Part shown: in pieces, positions 10,428-19,960 of the stretch | Numbering within the stretch: position 1 is the first letter of the stretch | Layout: every line of letters begins with the position of its first letter | NCBI RefSeq assembly: GCF_016921195.1 | Contig: NZ_JAFGYF010000001.1 | Span: 868,001-932,000, forward strand | DNA: 64,000 bases | Direction of reading: 5' to 3' | From: Cellulosimicrobium cellulans | Lineage (GTDB): Bacteria; Actinomycetota; Actinomycetes; Actinomycetales; Cellulomonadaceae | Notes under the pieces: generated by a model | Databases searched by the model: none | Seen by the model: only the letters and a program-made list of their open reading frames with translations | Told to the model about the DNA's origin: nothing | Made by a program: the position numbers and the translations under genes

Positions 10428-13400
10428 GTGACCGACCACCAGCACCTGCGGCGACGGAGGGTGGTGGCGGGCACGTTGACCGTGGCGCTCGCCGCGCCGC
10501 TCTCGGTCGCGGCAGCCACCGCCGCGAGCGCGGCGCCCGACGGGTCGGGCCTCGTCATCAACGAGGCCTACCTGAGCGGCGGCAGTGCCAACGCCCCCTA
10601 CACCCACAAGTTCGTCGAGCTGTACAACCCCACGCAGGCGGCGATCGACCTCACCGGCATGTCGCTGCAGTACCGCTCCGCGACGGGCACCGGCGCCTTC
10701 ACGGGCGTCACGCCGCTGACCGGCACGGTCGCCCCCGGGGGCTACTTCCTCGTGCAGGGCGGCTCCAACGGGTCCAACGGCGCGGCGCTGCCGACGCCGG
10801 ACGCGACCGGAGGCCTCAACCCGTCGGGCACGACGGGCACCCTCGCGCTCGTGCGCTCCACGTCGGCGGTCACGCTGCCTGCGGGGAACGCCGCGGGCGC
10901 AGCGAACGTCGTGGACCTCGTCGGGTACGGGACGTCGAACACGTTCGAGACCGCCGTGAGCCCTGCGCCGTCGGCCAACAACGTGCCGGCCTCGATCAAC
11001 CGGACCGGGTTCGCGGACACCGACGACAACAGCAAGGACTTCACGCTCTCGAGCACCGTCACCCCGCAGAACAGCGGTGACGACGGCGGCGGCCCCGGCC
11101 CCGAGCCGGGCGAGGTCGTCCCGATCGCCGACATCCAGGGCACCGGAGCGGCGAGCCCCCTCGTCGGGCAGACCGTCACGACGCGCGGCGTCGTCACCGC
11201 CACCTACCCCACGGGCGGCTACGACGGCTTCTACCTGCAGACCGAGGGCACGGGCGGCGACCTCGACGCCTCGCACACGGCGTCGGACGCGATCTTCGTC
11301 TACTCCAAGGCGGGTGCCGCCGCCGTGCAGGTCGGCGACCACGTCGAGGTCACGGGCGCGGTGTCCGAGTACTTCACGCTGACCCAGATCACGCCCGCGG
11401 CGGGCGGCTGGACCGTCCTCGACGAGCCGGCCGAGGAGGTCAAGCCGGCGAACGTCGCCTTCCCCGCGACCGACGCCGAGCGCGAGGCGCTCGAGGGCAT
11501 GCTCGTGCAGCCTGCGGGCGACTACGTCGTCGCGGACAACTACGACACGAACTACTACGGCTCGTTCCTGCTCGCCGCGGGCACGGACCCGTTCGTCCAG
11601 CCGACGTCGGCCGGGCGGCCGGGCAGCGCGGAGGCCGCCGCCGCCGTCGCGGACCGTGCGGCGCGCGCCGTCGTGCTCGACGACGGCGCGACGACCAACT
11701 TCAACAACACGGCCAACAAGGGCATCCCGCTCCCGTACCTCACGGGCGGTGCACCGGCCCGCGTCGGCGCGAGCGTGACCTTCACGACGCCCGTCATCCT
11801 CGACTACCGGTTCGACGCGTGGAGCTTCCAGCCGCTCACGCAGCTCACCGCGGGGGACGGCGGCAACGCCGCCACGGTCCAGCCGGCCACGTTCGAGAAC
11901 ACGCGCGAGGACGCGCCGGCCGAGGTCGGAGGCGACCTGTCGGTCGCGACGTTCAACGTGCTCAACTACTTCACGACGACCGGCGACCAGCTCACGGGCT
12001 GCACGTACTACACGGACCGCGCGGGCAACCCGATCACGGTCAACCGTGGCTGCGACGCACGCGGTGCGGCGAACGCGGAGAACCTCGAGCGTCAGGAGAC
12101 CAAGATCGTCGCCGCGATCGACGCGCTCGACGCCGACGTGGTCGCGCTCATGGAAATCGAGAACTCGGCGCCGTTCGGCAAGGACCGCGACCAGGCGCTC
12201 TCCGACCTCGTCGACGCTCTCAACGAGGCCGCCGGCGCCGACGAGTGGGCGTTCGTCCCCTCGCCGGCGGCTCTGCCGGACGACGAGGACGTGATCCGGC
12301 TCGCGTACATCTACCAGGTGGACGCGGCCGAGCCGGTCGGGGACTCGCGGATCCTGCTCGACGACGCGGCGTTCGTCAACGCGCGCGAGCCGCTCGCGCA
12401 GGTGTTCCAGCCGGCCGGGGGGATCTCGGAGGGTGACGACGCCGCGAGCGACGACGTGCTCGTCGTCGCGAACCACTTCAAGTCGAAGGGTTCCGGCACG
12501 CCCGTGCTGCCCGGCGACGAGGACTCGGGCGACGGTCAGGGCGCGTTCAACGCGTCGCGCGTCGCGCAGGCCACGGCGCTCGTCGGCTTCGCCGAGGACG
12601 TCGCGGCGGACGCGGGCACGGACAAGATCCTGCTCGCGGGCGACTTCAACTCGTACTCCCAGGAGGACCCGCTCGAGGTCCTCAAGGACGCGGGCTACAC
12701 GGACCTCGGCGAGACGACCGGCGAGCACACCTACCTCTTCGACGGTTACGTCGGGTCGCTCGACCACGTGTTCGCCTCGGCGGGCGCGGCCGACGCCGTC
12801 ACCGGCACCGACGTGTGGAACATCAACTCCGTCGAGCCGATCGCGAACGAGTACAGCCGGTACAACTACAACGCCTCGATCCTCTACGACACGACGCCGT
12901 TCCGGTCGTCCGACCACGACCCGGTCATCGTCGGCCTCGAGCTCGGCGACGCCGAGCCGGGCACCACGCAGCTCGACCTGCTGGCGATCAACGACTTCCA
13001 CGGTCGGATCGACGCCAACACGGTGAAGTTCGCGGGCACGATCGAGCAGCTGCGGGCGGCGAACCCCGACGGGACGGCGTTCGTCTCCGCGGGCGACAAC
13101 ATCGGCGCGTCGCTGTTCGCGTCGGCGCTCCAGGAGGACCAGCCGACGATCGACGTGCTGAACGCCCTCGACCTCGCGGCCTCCGCCGTGGGCAACCACG
13201 AGTTCGACCAGGGCATGGACGACCTCACGGGCCGCGTGACCGACGAGGCGGACTGGGCCTACCTGGGCGCCAACGTCTACGACAAGGGCACGACGAACCC
13301 GGCCCTGCCCGAGTACCAGGTCGTCGAGATCGACGGCGTGGACGTCGGCTTCGTGGGCGTCGTGACCGAGGAGACCCCGACGCTCGTCACGCCGTCCGGC

Positions 13401-15188
13401 ATCGCCGACGTCGACTTCGGCGACCCGGTCGAGGCGCTCAACCGCGTCACCGCCCAGCTCCAGGACGGCGACCCGGCGAACGGCGAGGCCGACGTGGTCG
13501 TGGGCCTCGTCCACGAGGGCGCGTCCGCGGGCACGCCCGACGGCGCGACGCTCGAGGAGGAGGTCGCCGCGGGCGGCGCCTTCGCGGACATCGTCAACGA
13601 GACCGACGCGCGCGTCGCGGCGATCTTCACGGGCCACACCCACAAGCAGTACGCGTGGGACGCGCCCGTCCCGGGCGCCCCGGGCAAGACCCGCCCGATC
13701 GTCCAGACCGGCAACTACGGCGAGTTCATCGGGCACGTGTCGCTCACCGTGGACACCGCGACCCACGAGGTCACGGCGTACACGGCGCAGAACGTGGCCC
13801 GCACGACGACGGACGACGCGACCCTGGTCGCGACGTACCCGCGCGTCGCGGCGGTCAAGTCGATCGTCGACGCGGCGCTCCAGCAGGCCGAGATCATCGG
13901 CGCGCAGCCGATCGGCGAGGTCACCGCGGACATCACGACGGCGTTCGCGGGCGGCTCGTACACCGGCCCCGGCGGCACGTACGTGGGCCCGGGCCCGAAC
14001 CCGACGTCCGGTCGCGACGACCGCGCGTCGGAGTCGACGCTCGGCAACCTCGTCGCGGACTCGCTCCTCGCCACGCTGTCCGACCCCGCCCGTGGCGGCG
14101 CGGACATCGGCGTCGTCAACCCGGGCGGGCTGCGCGCCGAGCTGCTGCACGGCGACGACGGCGTCATCACGTACGCCGAGGCCAACGCGGTCCTGCCGTT
14201 CGTCAACAACCTGTGGACCGTGACCCTCACGGGCGAGCAGGTCGTCGAGATGCTCGAGCAGCAGTGGCAGACGGACGCGAACGGCAACCGCCCCTCGCGC
14301 CCGTACCTCGCCCTGGGGCTCTCGGACAACGTGTCCTGGACGGCGAGCACCGCCGACCCGAACGCGACGCCCGGGAGCAACGTCTCCTCCGTGACGATCG
14401 ACGGGGAGCCGATCGACCCCGACGGCGAGTACCGCGTCGCGACGTTCTCGTTCCTGGCCACCGGGGGCGACAACTTCCGCGTGTTCACGGACGGCACCGA
14501 CCCGCGCGACTCCGGTCTCGTCGACCGGGACGCGTGGATCGCGTACCTGCAGCAGAGCTCGCCGGTGTCGCCGTCGTTCGACCGCTCTCGCGTCGTGGTC
14601 GACGAGCTGCCCGGCACGGTGGCCGCGGGCTCCGACGTGAGCGTGGGGCTCTCGGGCCTCGACCTCACGTCGCTCGGGTCGCCGGCCAACACCTCCGTGG
14701 ACGGCTACCTCGTCGCGGCGGACGCCACGTTCGACCCGGCGGACCCGGGCGACCCGGTCGGCACCGCCTCGGTGACCGGCGGGGCGGCGACGCTGACGGC
14801 GACGGTCCCGGCCGACGCCGCGGCGGGCGAGTACGACCTCTGGGTCGTCGCGTCGCCGAGCGGCACGACGGCGCGCATCCCGGTCACGGTCGAGGCCGCG
14901 GCCCCGACGGTGACGCTCGAGAACCTGGAGGCCTCGGCGCGCTGCATGGGCAAGTTCGTCCACGTCGCGGTCCGCGCGACCAACGGCGAGGACGTCCCGG
15001 TCGAGGTCGTGATCGAGACGCCGTACGGCTCCAAGCGGTTCCCGAACCTCCAGCCGGGCAAGAACGCGTACCAGTCGTTCAACACCCGGGCCACGTCGGT
15101 CGAGGGCGGGACGGTGACCGTCACCGCGACGCTCGACGGCGTGACGCAGGAGTACGAGGTCCCGTTCGAGGGCCAGACCTGCGGCTGA
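10428..15188 (+). CDS. Secreted ExeM/NucH-like endonuclease fused to 5'-nucleotidase
   Basis: 1586-residue extracellular protein predicted to cut nucleic acids and dephosphorylate the resulting nucleotides. Order: Sec signal peptide with twin basic start (HLRRRRVVAGTL, cleavage near ASAAP); lamin-tail-type domain (~40-150, VINEAYLSGGSANAPYTHKFVELYN in part); OB-like region (~225-370); endonuclease/exonuclease/phosphatase domain (~505-830) with ATFNVLNYF, LMEIENS, LAGDFNSYS, SLDHVF and SSDHDPV; calcineurin-type 5'-nucleotidase domain (~850-1075) with INDFHGR, SAGDNIGAS, AVGNHEFDQ and GHTHKQY; nucleotidase C-terminal domain (~1200-1400); and a ~185-residue beta-rich tail ending at Cys-Gly. There is no LPXTG anchor. 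GTG start follows AAGGAG by 4 bases; upstream in-frame sequence lacks signal-peptide character. Confidence 0.92.
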   Translation: MTDHQHLRRRRVVAGTLTVALAAPLSVAAATAASAAPDGSGLVINEAYLSGGSANAPYTHKFVELYNPTQAAIDLTGMSLQYRSATGTGAFTGVTPLTGTVAPGGYFLVQGGSNGSNGAALPTPDATGGLNPSGTTGTLALVRSTSAVTLPAGNAAGAANVVDLVGYGTSNTFETAVSPAPSANNVPASINRTGFADTDDNSKDFTLSSTVTPQNSGDDGGGPGPEPGEVVPIADIQGTGAASPLVGQTVTTRGVVTATYPTGGYDGFYLQTEGTGGDLDASHTASDAIFVYSKAGAAAVQVGDHVEVTGAVSEYFTLTQITPAAGGWTVLDEPAEEVKPANVAFPATDAEREALEGMLVQPAGDYVVADNYDTNYYGSFLLAAGTDPFVQPTSAGRPGSAEAAAAVADRAARAVVLDDGATTNFNNTANKGIPLPYLTGGAPARVGASVTFTTPVILDYRFDAWSFQPLTQLTAGDGGNAATVQPATFENTREDAPAEVGGDLSVATFNVLNYFTTTGDQLTGCTYYTDRAGNPITVNRGCDARGAANAENLERQETKIVAAIDALDADVVALMEIENSAPFGKDRDQALSDLVDALNEAAGADEWAFVPSPAALPDDEDVIRLAYIYQVDAAEPVGDSRILLDDAAFVNAREPLAQVFQPAGGISEGDDAASDDVLVVANHFKSKGSGTPVLPGDEDSGDGQGAFNASRVAQATALVGFAEDVAADAGTDKILLAGDFNSYSQEDPLEVLKDAGYTDLGETTGEHTYLFDGYVGSLDHVFASAGAADAVTGTDVWNINSVEPIANEYSRYNYNASILYDTTPFRSSDHDPVIVGLELGDAEPGTTQLDLLAINDFHGRIDANTVKFAGTIEQLRAANPDGTAFVSAGDNIGASLFASALQEDQPTIDVLNALDLAASAVGNHEFDQGMDDLTGRVTDEADWAYLGANVYDKGTTNPALPEYQVVEIDGVDVGFVGVVTEETPTLVTPSGIADVDFGDPVEALNRVTAQLQDGDPANGEADVVVGLVHEGASAGTPDGATLEEEVAAGGAFADIVNETDARVAAIFTGHTHKQYAWDAPVPGAPGKTRPIVQTGNYGEFIGHVSLTVDTATHEVTAYTAQNVARTTTDDATLVATYPRVAAVKSIVDAALQQAEIIGAQPIGEVTADITTAFAGGSYTGPGGTYVGPGPNPTSGRDDRASESTLGNLVADSLLATLSDPARGGADIGVVNPGGLRAELLHGDDGVITYAEANAVLPFVNNLWTVTLTGEQVVEMLEQQWQTDANGNRPSRPYLALGLSDNVSWTASTADPNATPGSNVSSVTIDGEPIDPDGEYRVATFSFLATGGDNFRVFTDGTDPRDSGLVDRDAWIAYLQQSSPVSPSFDRSRVVVDELPGTVAAGSDVSVGLSGLDLTSLGSPANTSVDGYLVAADATFDPADPGDPVGTASVTGGAATLTATVPADAAAGEYDLWVVASPSGTTARIPVTVEAAAPTVTLENLEASARCMGKFVHVAVRATNGEDVPVEVVIETPYGSKRFPNLQPGKNAYQSFNTRATSVEGGTVTVTATLDGVTQEYEVPFEGQTCG

Positions 15189-15204
15189 CGCTCGCTGACG
15201 CCGT

Positions 15205-15231
15205 GCGGCGCCGCCGACCAGGCGGCGCCGC
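15205..15231 (+). terminator. Hairpin terminator after nuclease gene
   Basis: Perfect 11-bp stem (GCGGCGCCGCC with complement), 5-nt loop, 16 bases after the stop; a second GC hairpin centred on CCCGGG repeats follows within 45 bases. Confidence 0.65.
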
Positions 15232-15320
15232 GTCCCGCGACCCGGGTCCCGTCCGACGGGCCCGGGCCGCGGTGCGTCGCGGCGGCCGCCCACGGCGTGG
15301 GGCCTCCCAGGAACCGCGGG

Positions 15321-15326
15321 TAGGGT
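15321..15326 (+). promoter_or_regulatory. -10 box TAGGGT for a leaderless transcript
   Basis: TAGGGT, 7 bases, then GTG at 15334; an earlier in-frame GTG at 15328 would lie only 1 base away and is therefore less likely. Confidence 0.5.
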
Positions 15327-15333
15327 CGTGGCC

Positions 15334-15765
15334 GTGAGCTCCGAGCAGTCCCCCGTGCCCGACGGCGCCGCCCCCGACCCGTCCGACGCGCCCGCCTCGC
15401 GGACCGCCGGCCCGGCCGCGAGCGCCGAGAACGCCCCCGAGACCGCGGCCCCCGAGACCACCGCGGCGGGGACCGCCGCGACCGGGCCGGCCGCCGACGA
15501 GGTGGAGGTCGAGGACGTCGTCGACCCCGCGACGGTGCGCCGCGCTCCGCGCTACGGGAGGTTCTTCGCGGTGGGGATCGTGCTCGGCACGGTGCTCGGT
15601 TTCGGGATCGGCGGTGCCTGGCTCCAGTCGCCCGCCGCGGCGCCGGTCTTCAAGCCGGGCGTGTACTTCACCGTCATCGTCGTCACGTGCGCCGCGCTCG
15701 GCGCGGGCGTCGCGGGCCTGTGGGCGGTCCTCGCGGACCGGCGGAGCCTGCGTGGGCGGCGCTGA
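15334..15765 (+). CDS. Small two-helix membrane protein
   Basis: 143-residue protein with a ~70-residue Ala/Pro/Glu/Thr-rich N-terminal region and two predicted transmembrane segments (FFAVGIVLGTVLGFGIGGAW and FTVIVVTCAALGAGVAGLW), ending in a basic RRSLRGRR tail. I do not recognise a named family. It faces the convergent membrane-protein gene at 15799-17106. The GTG at 15334 is preferred because of the leaderless spacing from TAGGGT. Confidence 0.7.
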   Translation: MSSEQSPVPDGAAPDPSDAPASRTAGPAASAENAPETAAPETTAAGTAATGPAADEVEVEDVVDPATVRRAPRYGRFFAVGIVLGTVLGFGIGGAWLQSPAAAPVFKPGVYFTVIVVTCAALGAGVAGLWAVLADRRSLRGRR

Positions 15766-15798
15766 CCCCACCTCTCGCGGGGTGCCGGTCGGCGCACG

Positions 15799-17106
15799 TC
15801 AGCCGGGACCGTCGTCGCCCGGATGCCAGCGCTCACGCACGAGGGCGCGGTACCGGGCCGACCGGACCGCGCCGGCCGTCACGACGCCCGGGGCCGCGAG
15901 GGTCACGACGGCCAGGACCACCGCCATGGCGGCGAACGGTACGCCGTCGGCCACCAGGGCGACGCCCCCGCCCGCCAGCCCGGCGAGGACGGACGGTGCG
16001 AGCAGCCCGCAGCCCACCAGGAGCACGAGCGCGAGCGTCGCGGGCGCCGACCAGGGGGACAGGAGCTCCCGGACGACGTCGTCGGCGGGAGGCGCGGACG
16101 GCTCCGGGGAGCGCAGGGCCGCGCGCGCGGCCCTGCGACGCCGTTCCTCTCCTGACACCGGGAGGAGGACCCACACCGCTCCGAGGAGCAGCGCCGTCCC
16201 GACGAGCGCCCCGCCCACGCCGACGAGGACGTCGATCGACACCTCGCCCACCGGTCCGTAGTACCGGTCCGGCCCGAACTTGCGCGGGTGACGCATCCAC
16301 AGGCCGACCAGGAACAGGACGAGGCCCGTCATCCCGGCGCCGCCCAGCACCGCGGCCGCCCGGTCGTTCCGGAGAGTCCGCCGGCCGTCGGGCCGCGCGG
16401 GTGCCGTCGCGCCGAGCGCGGCGCGGCGACGGCGTTCGGCCGCCTCGGCGAAGCGCACCTCGTTCGGCCCCCACGTCGTGCGCACCGCGTCCTGCGCCGC
16501 GGACCAGCGTGCGCGCAGCCCCCGCAGGAGCAGCAGCCCGGTCGCGGCCACGACCCCCACGACGGTGGAGACCGTGACGGTCGGCGCGCGCTCGACGTCG
16601 TCGCGGTCCATGGCGAGGAGACCGATCACCAGCGCGAGGAGAGCGAGCACGAGGAACGTCCACGCGAGCCCGGCGAGCGCCCCCGGAGGGCTCTGGTCCG
16701 CCACGCGCCGTCGGACCGAGTGCGGCGGCACGTCGGTGGCCGGGCGGTCCTCGCGCAGCAGGGCGGTCGCGGTCGCGAGCGTCGCCGCGGCACGCACCGG
16801 CACGAAGGCCGACACGGCCACCGCGAGGGTCAGGACCCACCAGACGATCGTCGAGCGCACGATCTCGTCGGCCTCGTGCCGTCCGCCCGGGACGAGCTCA
16901 CCGCCGACGAGCGTGAGCCCCAGGAGGACGAGGAAGCCCAACACCGTGCCGGCGAGGAACGCTCCGCTCCCCGCCGCGAGCCCGTCGAGCCGCGCGGGTC
17001 CCACGGCGTCCCGGATCTCGACGAACCGGTAGGCCGCACGCTCGCGGCGGTGCCGGGGTCGCTCACCGCGGCCCTCGGGGGAGCGGTCGACGCGGGAGGG
17101 GGCCAC
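15799..17106 (-). CDS. Multi-pass membrane protein, unknown function
   Basis: 435-residue protein with about seven or eight hydrophobic helices spread over its length, two of which bracket a basic loop RWSAAQDAVRTTWGPNEVRFAEAAERRRR (seen near residues 210-240, given here only as landmark RFAEAAERRRR). A short basic N-terminus precedes the first helix (FLAGTVLGFLVLLGLTLVGG). No catalytic motif is recognised. Convergent with 15334-15765 (33-bp gap) and upstream of the sulfate importer's 3' end without obvious coupling. Confidence 0.65.
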   Translation of the reverse strand: MAPSRVDRSPEGRGERPRHRRERAAYRFVEIRDAVGPARLDGLAAGSGAFLAGTVLGFLVLLGLTLVGGELVPGGRHEADEIVRSTIVWWVLTLAVAVSAFVPVRAAATLATATALLREDRPATDVPPHSVRRRVADQSPPGALAGLAWTFLVLALLALVIGLLAMDRDDVERAPTVTVSTVVGVVAATGLLLLRGLRARWSAAQDAVRTTWGPNEVRFAEAAERRRRAALGATAPARPDGRRTLRNDRAAAVLGGAGMTGLVLFLVGLWMRHPRKFGPDRYYGPVGEVSIDVLVGVGGALVGTALLLGAVWVLLPVSGEERRRRAARAALRSPEPSAPPADDVVRELLSPWSAPATLALVLLVGCGLLAPSVLAGLAGGGVALVADGVPFAAMAVVLAVVTLAAPGVVTAGAVRSARYRALVRERWHPGDDGPG

Positions 17107-17185
17107 GCGGGCAGGATAGCGAGCGGCACCCGGCGGTGGCGCGGCCTCGGCCCCTGACGGGGTGCGACGCCGGTGCGGCGCCGGG

Positions 17186-18205
17186 TCAGCCGGCGACCGG
17201 CGCGCCGACCCGCCGGGGAGCGGCGGACGTCGGCGCGCCCTCCGCCGGGGCGAGCCGCACGGCGATGCCCGGCGCGAGCCCCAGCGTCCGGGCCTCCGCG
17301 CGGGTCACGACGACGGACACCACCTCGTCCTCGGTGGCCACCTCGGCCCGCACCTCGAAGCCCACGCGCGTCGTACGGGTCACGACGCCGGGCACCGGCC
17401 CGCCGGGGCGGGACGGCGTCGCGACGTCCGCGGTGCTGTCGGGCACCACCTCGACGTGGACGTCGTGCGGGCGCACGAGCACGCCGCCGAGGCGCGTCAC
17501 CGGCCCGAGGAAGCCCATGACGAAGTCGTTCGCGGGGCGGTCGTAGAGGTCGTCCGGCGTGCCGACCTGCTCGATGCGCCCCTCGTTGACGACGACGATC
17601 TCGTCGGCGACCTCCAGCGCCTCCTCCTGGTCGTGCGTGACGAACACCGTGGTCACGGGGATCTCGTCGTGCAGGCGGCGCAGCCAGTCGCGCAGCTCCT
17701 TGCGGACGTTGGCGTCGAGCGCGCCGAACGGTTCGTCGAGCAGCAGCACGCTCGGGCGGATCGCCAGGGCACGCGCGAGCGCCATGCGCTGGCGCTGGCC
17801 GCCCGAGAGCTGCGACGGCAGCCGGTGCGCGAAGCTCTCGAGGTGCACGAGGCGCAGGAGCTCGTCGACCCGCTCGGCGATCTCGGCCTTCGGCGTGCGG
17901 CGGATCTCGAGGCCGAACGCGACGTTCCGCGCGACGCTCAGGTGCTTGAACGCCGCGTAGTGCTGGAAGACGAAGCCCACGTTGCGGCGTCGGGCCGGCA
18001 GGTTCGTGGCGTCGCGGCCCTCGATCTCGATCTCGCCGGAGTCGGGCACCTCGAGCCCGGCCACGACGCGCAGCAGCGTCGACTTGCCGCCGCCGCTCGG
18101 GCCGAGCAGCGCCGTGAGGCGGCCGGTCGGCACGGAGACGGAGACGTCGTCGAGCGCGACGAAGTCGCCGAAGGTCTTGCGGACGTTGCGGATCTCGATG
18201 CTCAT
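17186..18205 (-). CDS. cysA: Sulfate/thiosulfate importer ATPase CysA
   Basis: 339-residue ABC ATPase energising sulfate uptake. Motifs: Walker [11 protein letters not shown]-loop [13 protein letters not shown], signature [15 protein letters not shown], Walker [13 protein letters not shown] and H-loop [13 protein letters not shown]. The AFKHL.V and [18 protein letters not shown] blocks are characteristic of CysA. A C-terminal TOBE-like segment ends in a low-complexity tail. ATG overlaps the cysW stop (ATGA). Last gene of the four-gene operon. Confidence 0.95.
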   Translation of the reverse strand: MSIEIRNVRKTFGDFVALDDVSVSVPTGRLTALLGPSGGGKSTLLRVVAGLEVPDSGEIEIEGRDATNLPARRRNVGFVFQHYAAFKHLSVARNVAFGLEIRRTPKAEIAERVDELLRLVHLESFAHRLPSQLSGGQRQRMALARALAIRPSVLLLDEPFGALDANVRKELRDWLRRLHDEIPVTTVFVTHDQEEALEVADEIVVVNEGRIEQVGTPDDLYDRPANDFVMGFLGPVTRLGGVLVRPHDVHVEVVPDSTADVATPSRPGGPVPGVVTRTTRVGFEVRAEVATEDEVVSVVVTRAEARTLGLAPGIAVRLAPAEGAPTSAAPRRVGAPVAG

Positions 18206-19077
18206 GCGTCGGCCTCCGTGGGGGCGGCTGTTCGAGGGGCGGCTGTTCGGGGGGCCGTGCGGCGGGTGCGGGGGTCGGTGGCGTCGTCGGAGCGGAGGAA
18301 GGTCACCGCGACGATGCACGCGACGGACACGGACGCGAGGAGGAACGCGACCGCGTAGGCCGTGCCCTGCTCGAAGTCCTGGTAGCGCTGCTCGACGAGG
18401 AGCGTGGACGTCTGGGTGCGGCCCTCGAAGTTGCCGGAGACCACCTTGACGGCGCCGAACTCGCCGAGCGCCCGGGCGAGCGTGAGCACGACGCCGTAGA
18501 CCACCGCCCACTTGACGGCCGGCAGGGTGATGCGCCGGAAGATCTGGAACCGGCTCGCCCCGAGGCTCGTCGCGGCGAGCTCCTCCTCCGTGCCGAGCTC
18601 GGTGAGGACCGGCACGACCTCGCGGATCACGAGCGGGAGGCACACGAACGCCGTCGCGAGGACGATGCCGGGCGGCGCGAAGATCACCTGGAGCCCGGCG
18701 TCCTCGAGCGCGCCGCCGAACCAGCCGTTCTTGCCGTACACGAGGACGAGCGACAGCCCGACGACGATGGGCGAGACGGACAGCGGGAGGTCGAGCAGGG
18801 CGTTGAGGAGCGCCTTGCCCGGGAAGTCGTACCGGACGACGAGCATCGAGATGCCGACGCCGAACACGGTGTTGAGGAGCACGACCTGCACCGCGACGGC
18901 CGCGGTGAGCTGGAGCGCGAAGACGACGGACGGGTCGGCGAGCGCCCGCTGGAACGTCTCGAGCCCGTCGGCGAACGCACCGCGCACGACGAGCGAGACC
19001 GGCCACCCGACGAGCAGCACGAGGTAGACGACCACGACGGCGCGCAGCGCACGGCGCACCCACGGAGAGCTATCCAC
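18202..19077 (-). CDS. cysW: Sulfate ABC permease CysW
   Basis: 291-residue permease with six hydrophobic helices. It carries the EAA-like loop [21 protein letters not shown], followed by [21 protein letters not shown] and [17 protein letters not shown], which are CysW hallmarks. The GTG start ([17 protein letters not shown]) overlaps the cysT stop by 8 bases; longer upstream frames run through cysT in another frame and are excluded. The C-terminus ends in a Thr/Ala/Pro repeat ([13 protein letters not shown]) of unknown meaning. Confidence 0.93.
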   Translation of the reverse strand: MDSSPWVRRALRAVVVVYLVLLVGWPVSLVVRGAFADGLETFQRALADPSVVFALQLTAAVAVQVVLLNTVFGVGISMLVVRYDFPGKALLNALLDLPLSVSPIVVGLSLVLVYGKNGWFGGALEDAGLQVIFAPPGIVLATAFVCLPLVIREVVPVLTELGTEEELAATSLGASRFQIFRRITLPAVKWAVVYGVVLTLARALGEFGAVKVVSGNFEGRTQTSTLLVEQRYQDFEQGTAYAVAFLLASVSVACIVAVTFLRSDDATDPRTRRTAPRTAAPRTAAPTEADA

Positions 19078-19957
19078 GGCGGGCCACCCTGCGCTGGAGG
19101 AGCTGGATCGTCGCGATGACGAGGAGGGACACGAGCAGGAGGACGGAGGCGACGGCCGCCGCCTGCTCCGGCTGGCCGTTCTCCAGGTAGCTGAGGATGC
19201 GCACGGAACCGACCTCGGTGCGCATCGGCAGGTTCCCGGAGAGCAGGACGAGCGCGCCGTACTCGCTGATGGCGCGCGCGAACGACAGCGCCGCACCCGC
19301 GGTGATCGCGGGCGCGAGGGCCGGGAGGACGACGCGGCGGAAGGTCGTGGACCGCGTCGCGCCGAGCGACGCGGCGGCCTCCTCGACGTCCCGGTCGAGC
19401 TCGGCGAGCACGGGCTGCACGCTGCGCACCACGAACGGCAGCGTGACGAAGAGGAACGCGAGGAAGACGGCGGCGCGCGTGTTCGCGACGTCGATCCCGA
19501 GCGGTCCCGACGGTCCGTACAGCGCGAGCAGCACGAGGCCGGCCACGATCGTCGGGAGCGCGAACGGGATGTCGATGAGGACCTCGAGGAGCCGCTTGCC
19601 GGGGAACCGGTCGCGCACGAGGACCCAGGCGACGAGCGTTCCCATGACGACGTTGACGGCGGTCACGCCGAGGGCCTGCGTCACCGTGAGGGTCAGCGCC
19701 GCGGCGGTCTGCGGCTGCGTCACGGCGGCGACGAAGGCGGGCCAGCCGCCGACGGACGTCTCGACGAGCACGGCGATCAGCGGGACGAGCGCGAGCGCCG
19801 AGAACCACACGAGCGCGACGCCGAGCCCGAGGCCCGACGCCGCCGTGAGGCGGTAGGGGCCGTTGGGCGTCCGGCGGCGCGTGCGGCCCGGGGCGGCCGG
19901 GGCCGGGCGGTGCTGGCGCGCCGCCCGGCCCGGTCGTCCAGCGAGGGTCGATGACAC
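19070..19957 (-). CDS. cysT: Sulfate ABC permease CysT
   Basis: 295-residue permease pairing with CysW. After a ~35-residue basic N-terminus there are six hydrophobic helices, IDIPFALPTIVAGLVLLALYG, the coupling loop EEAAASLGATRSTTFRRVVLP, and ARAISEYGALVLLSGNLPMRTEV, all typical of CysT/CysU. It starts 3 bases after the binding-protein stop. Confidence 0.93.
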   Translation of the reverse strand: MSSTLAGRPGRAARQHRPAPAAPGRTRRRTPNGPYRLTAASGLGLGVALVWFSALALVPLIAVLVETSVGGWPAFVAAVTQPQTAAALTLTVTQALGVTAVNVVMGTLVAWVLVRDRFPGKRLLEVLIDIPFALPTIVAGLVLLALYGPSGPLGIDVANTRAAVFLAFLFVTLPFVVRSVQPVLAELDRDVEEAAASLGATRSTTFRRVVLPALAPAITAGAALSFARAISEYGALVLLSGNLPMRTEVGSVRILSYLENGQPEQAAAVASVLLLVSLLVIATIQLLQRRVARRG

Positions 19958-19960
19958 GGG

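Noticed and set aside
9711-15461. Very long open frame on the minus strand opposite the secreted nuclease gene
   Set aside because: High-GC shadow frame; Arg/Val/Gly-rich low-complexity translation with no motifs, while the plus strand carries an intact multi-domain protein.
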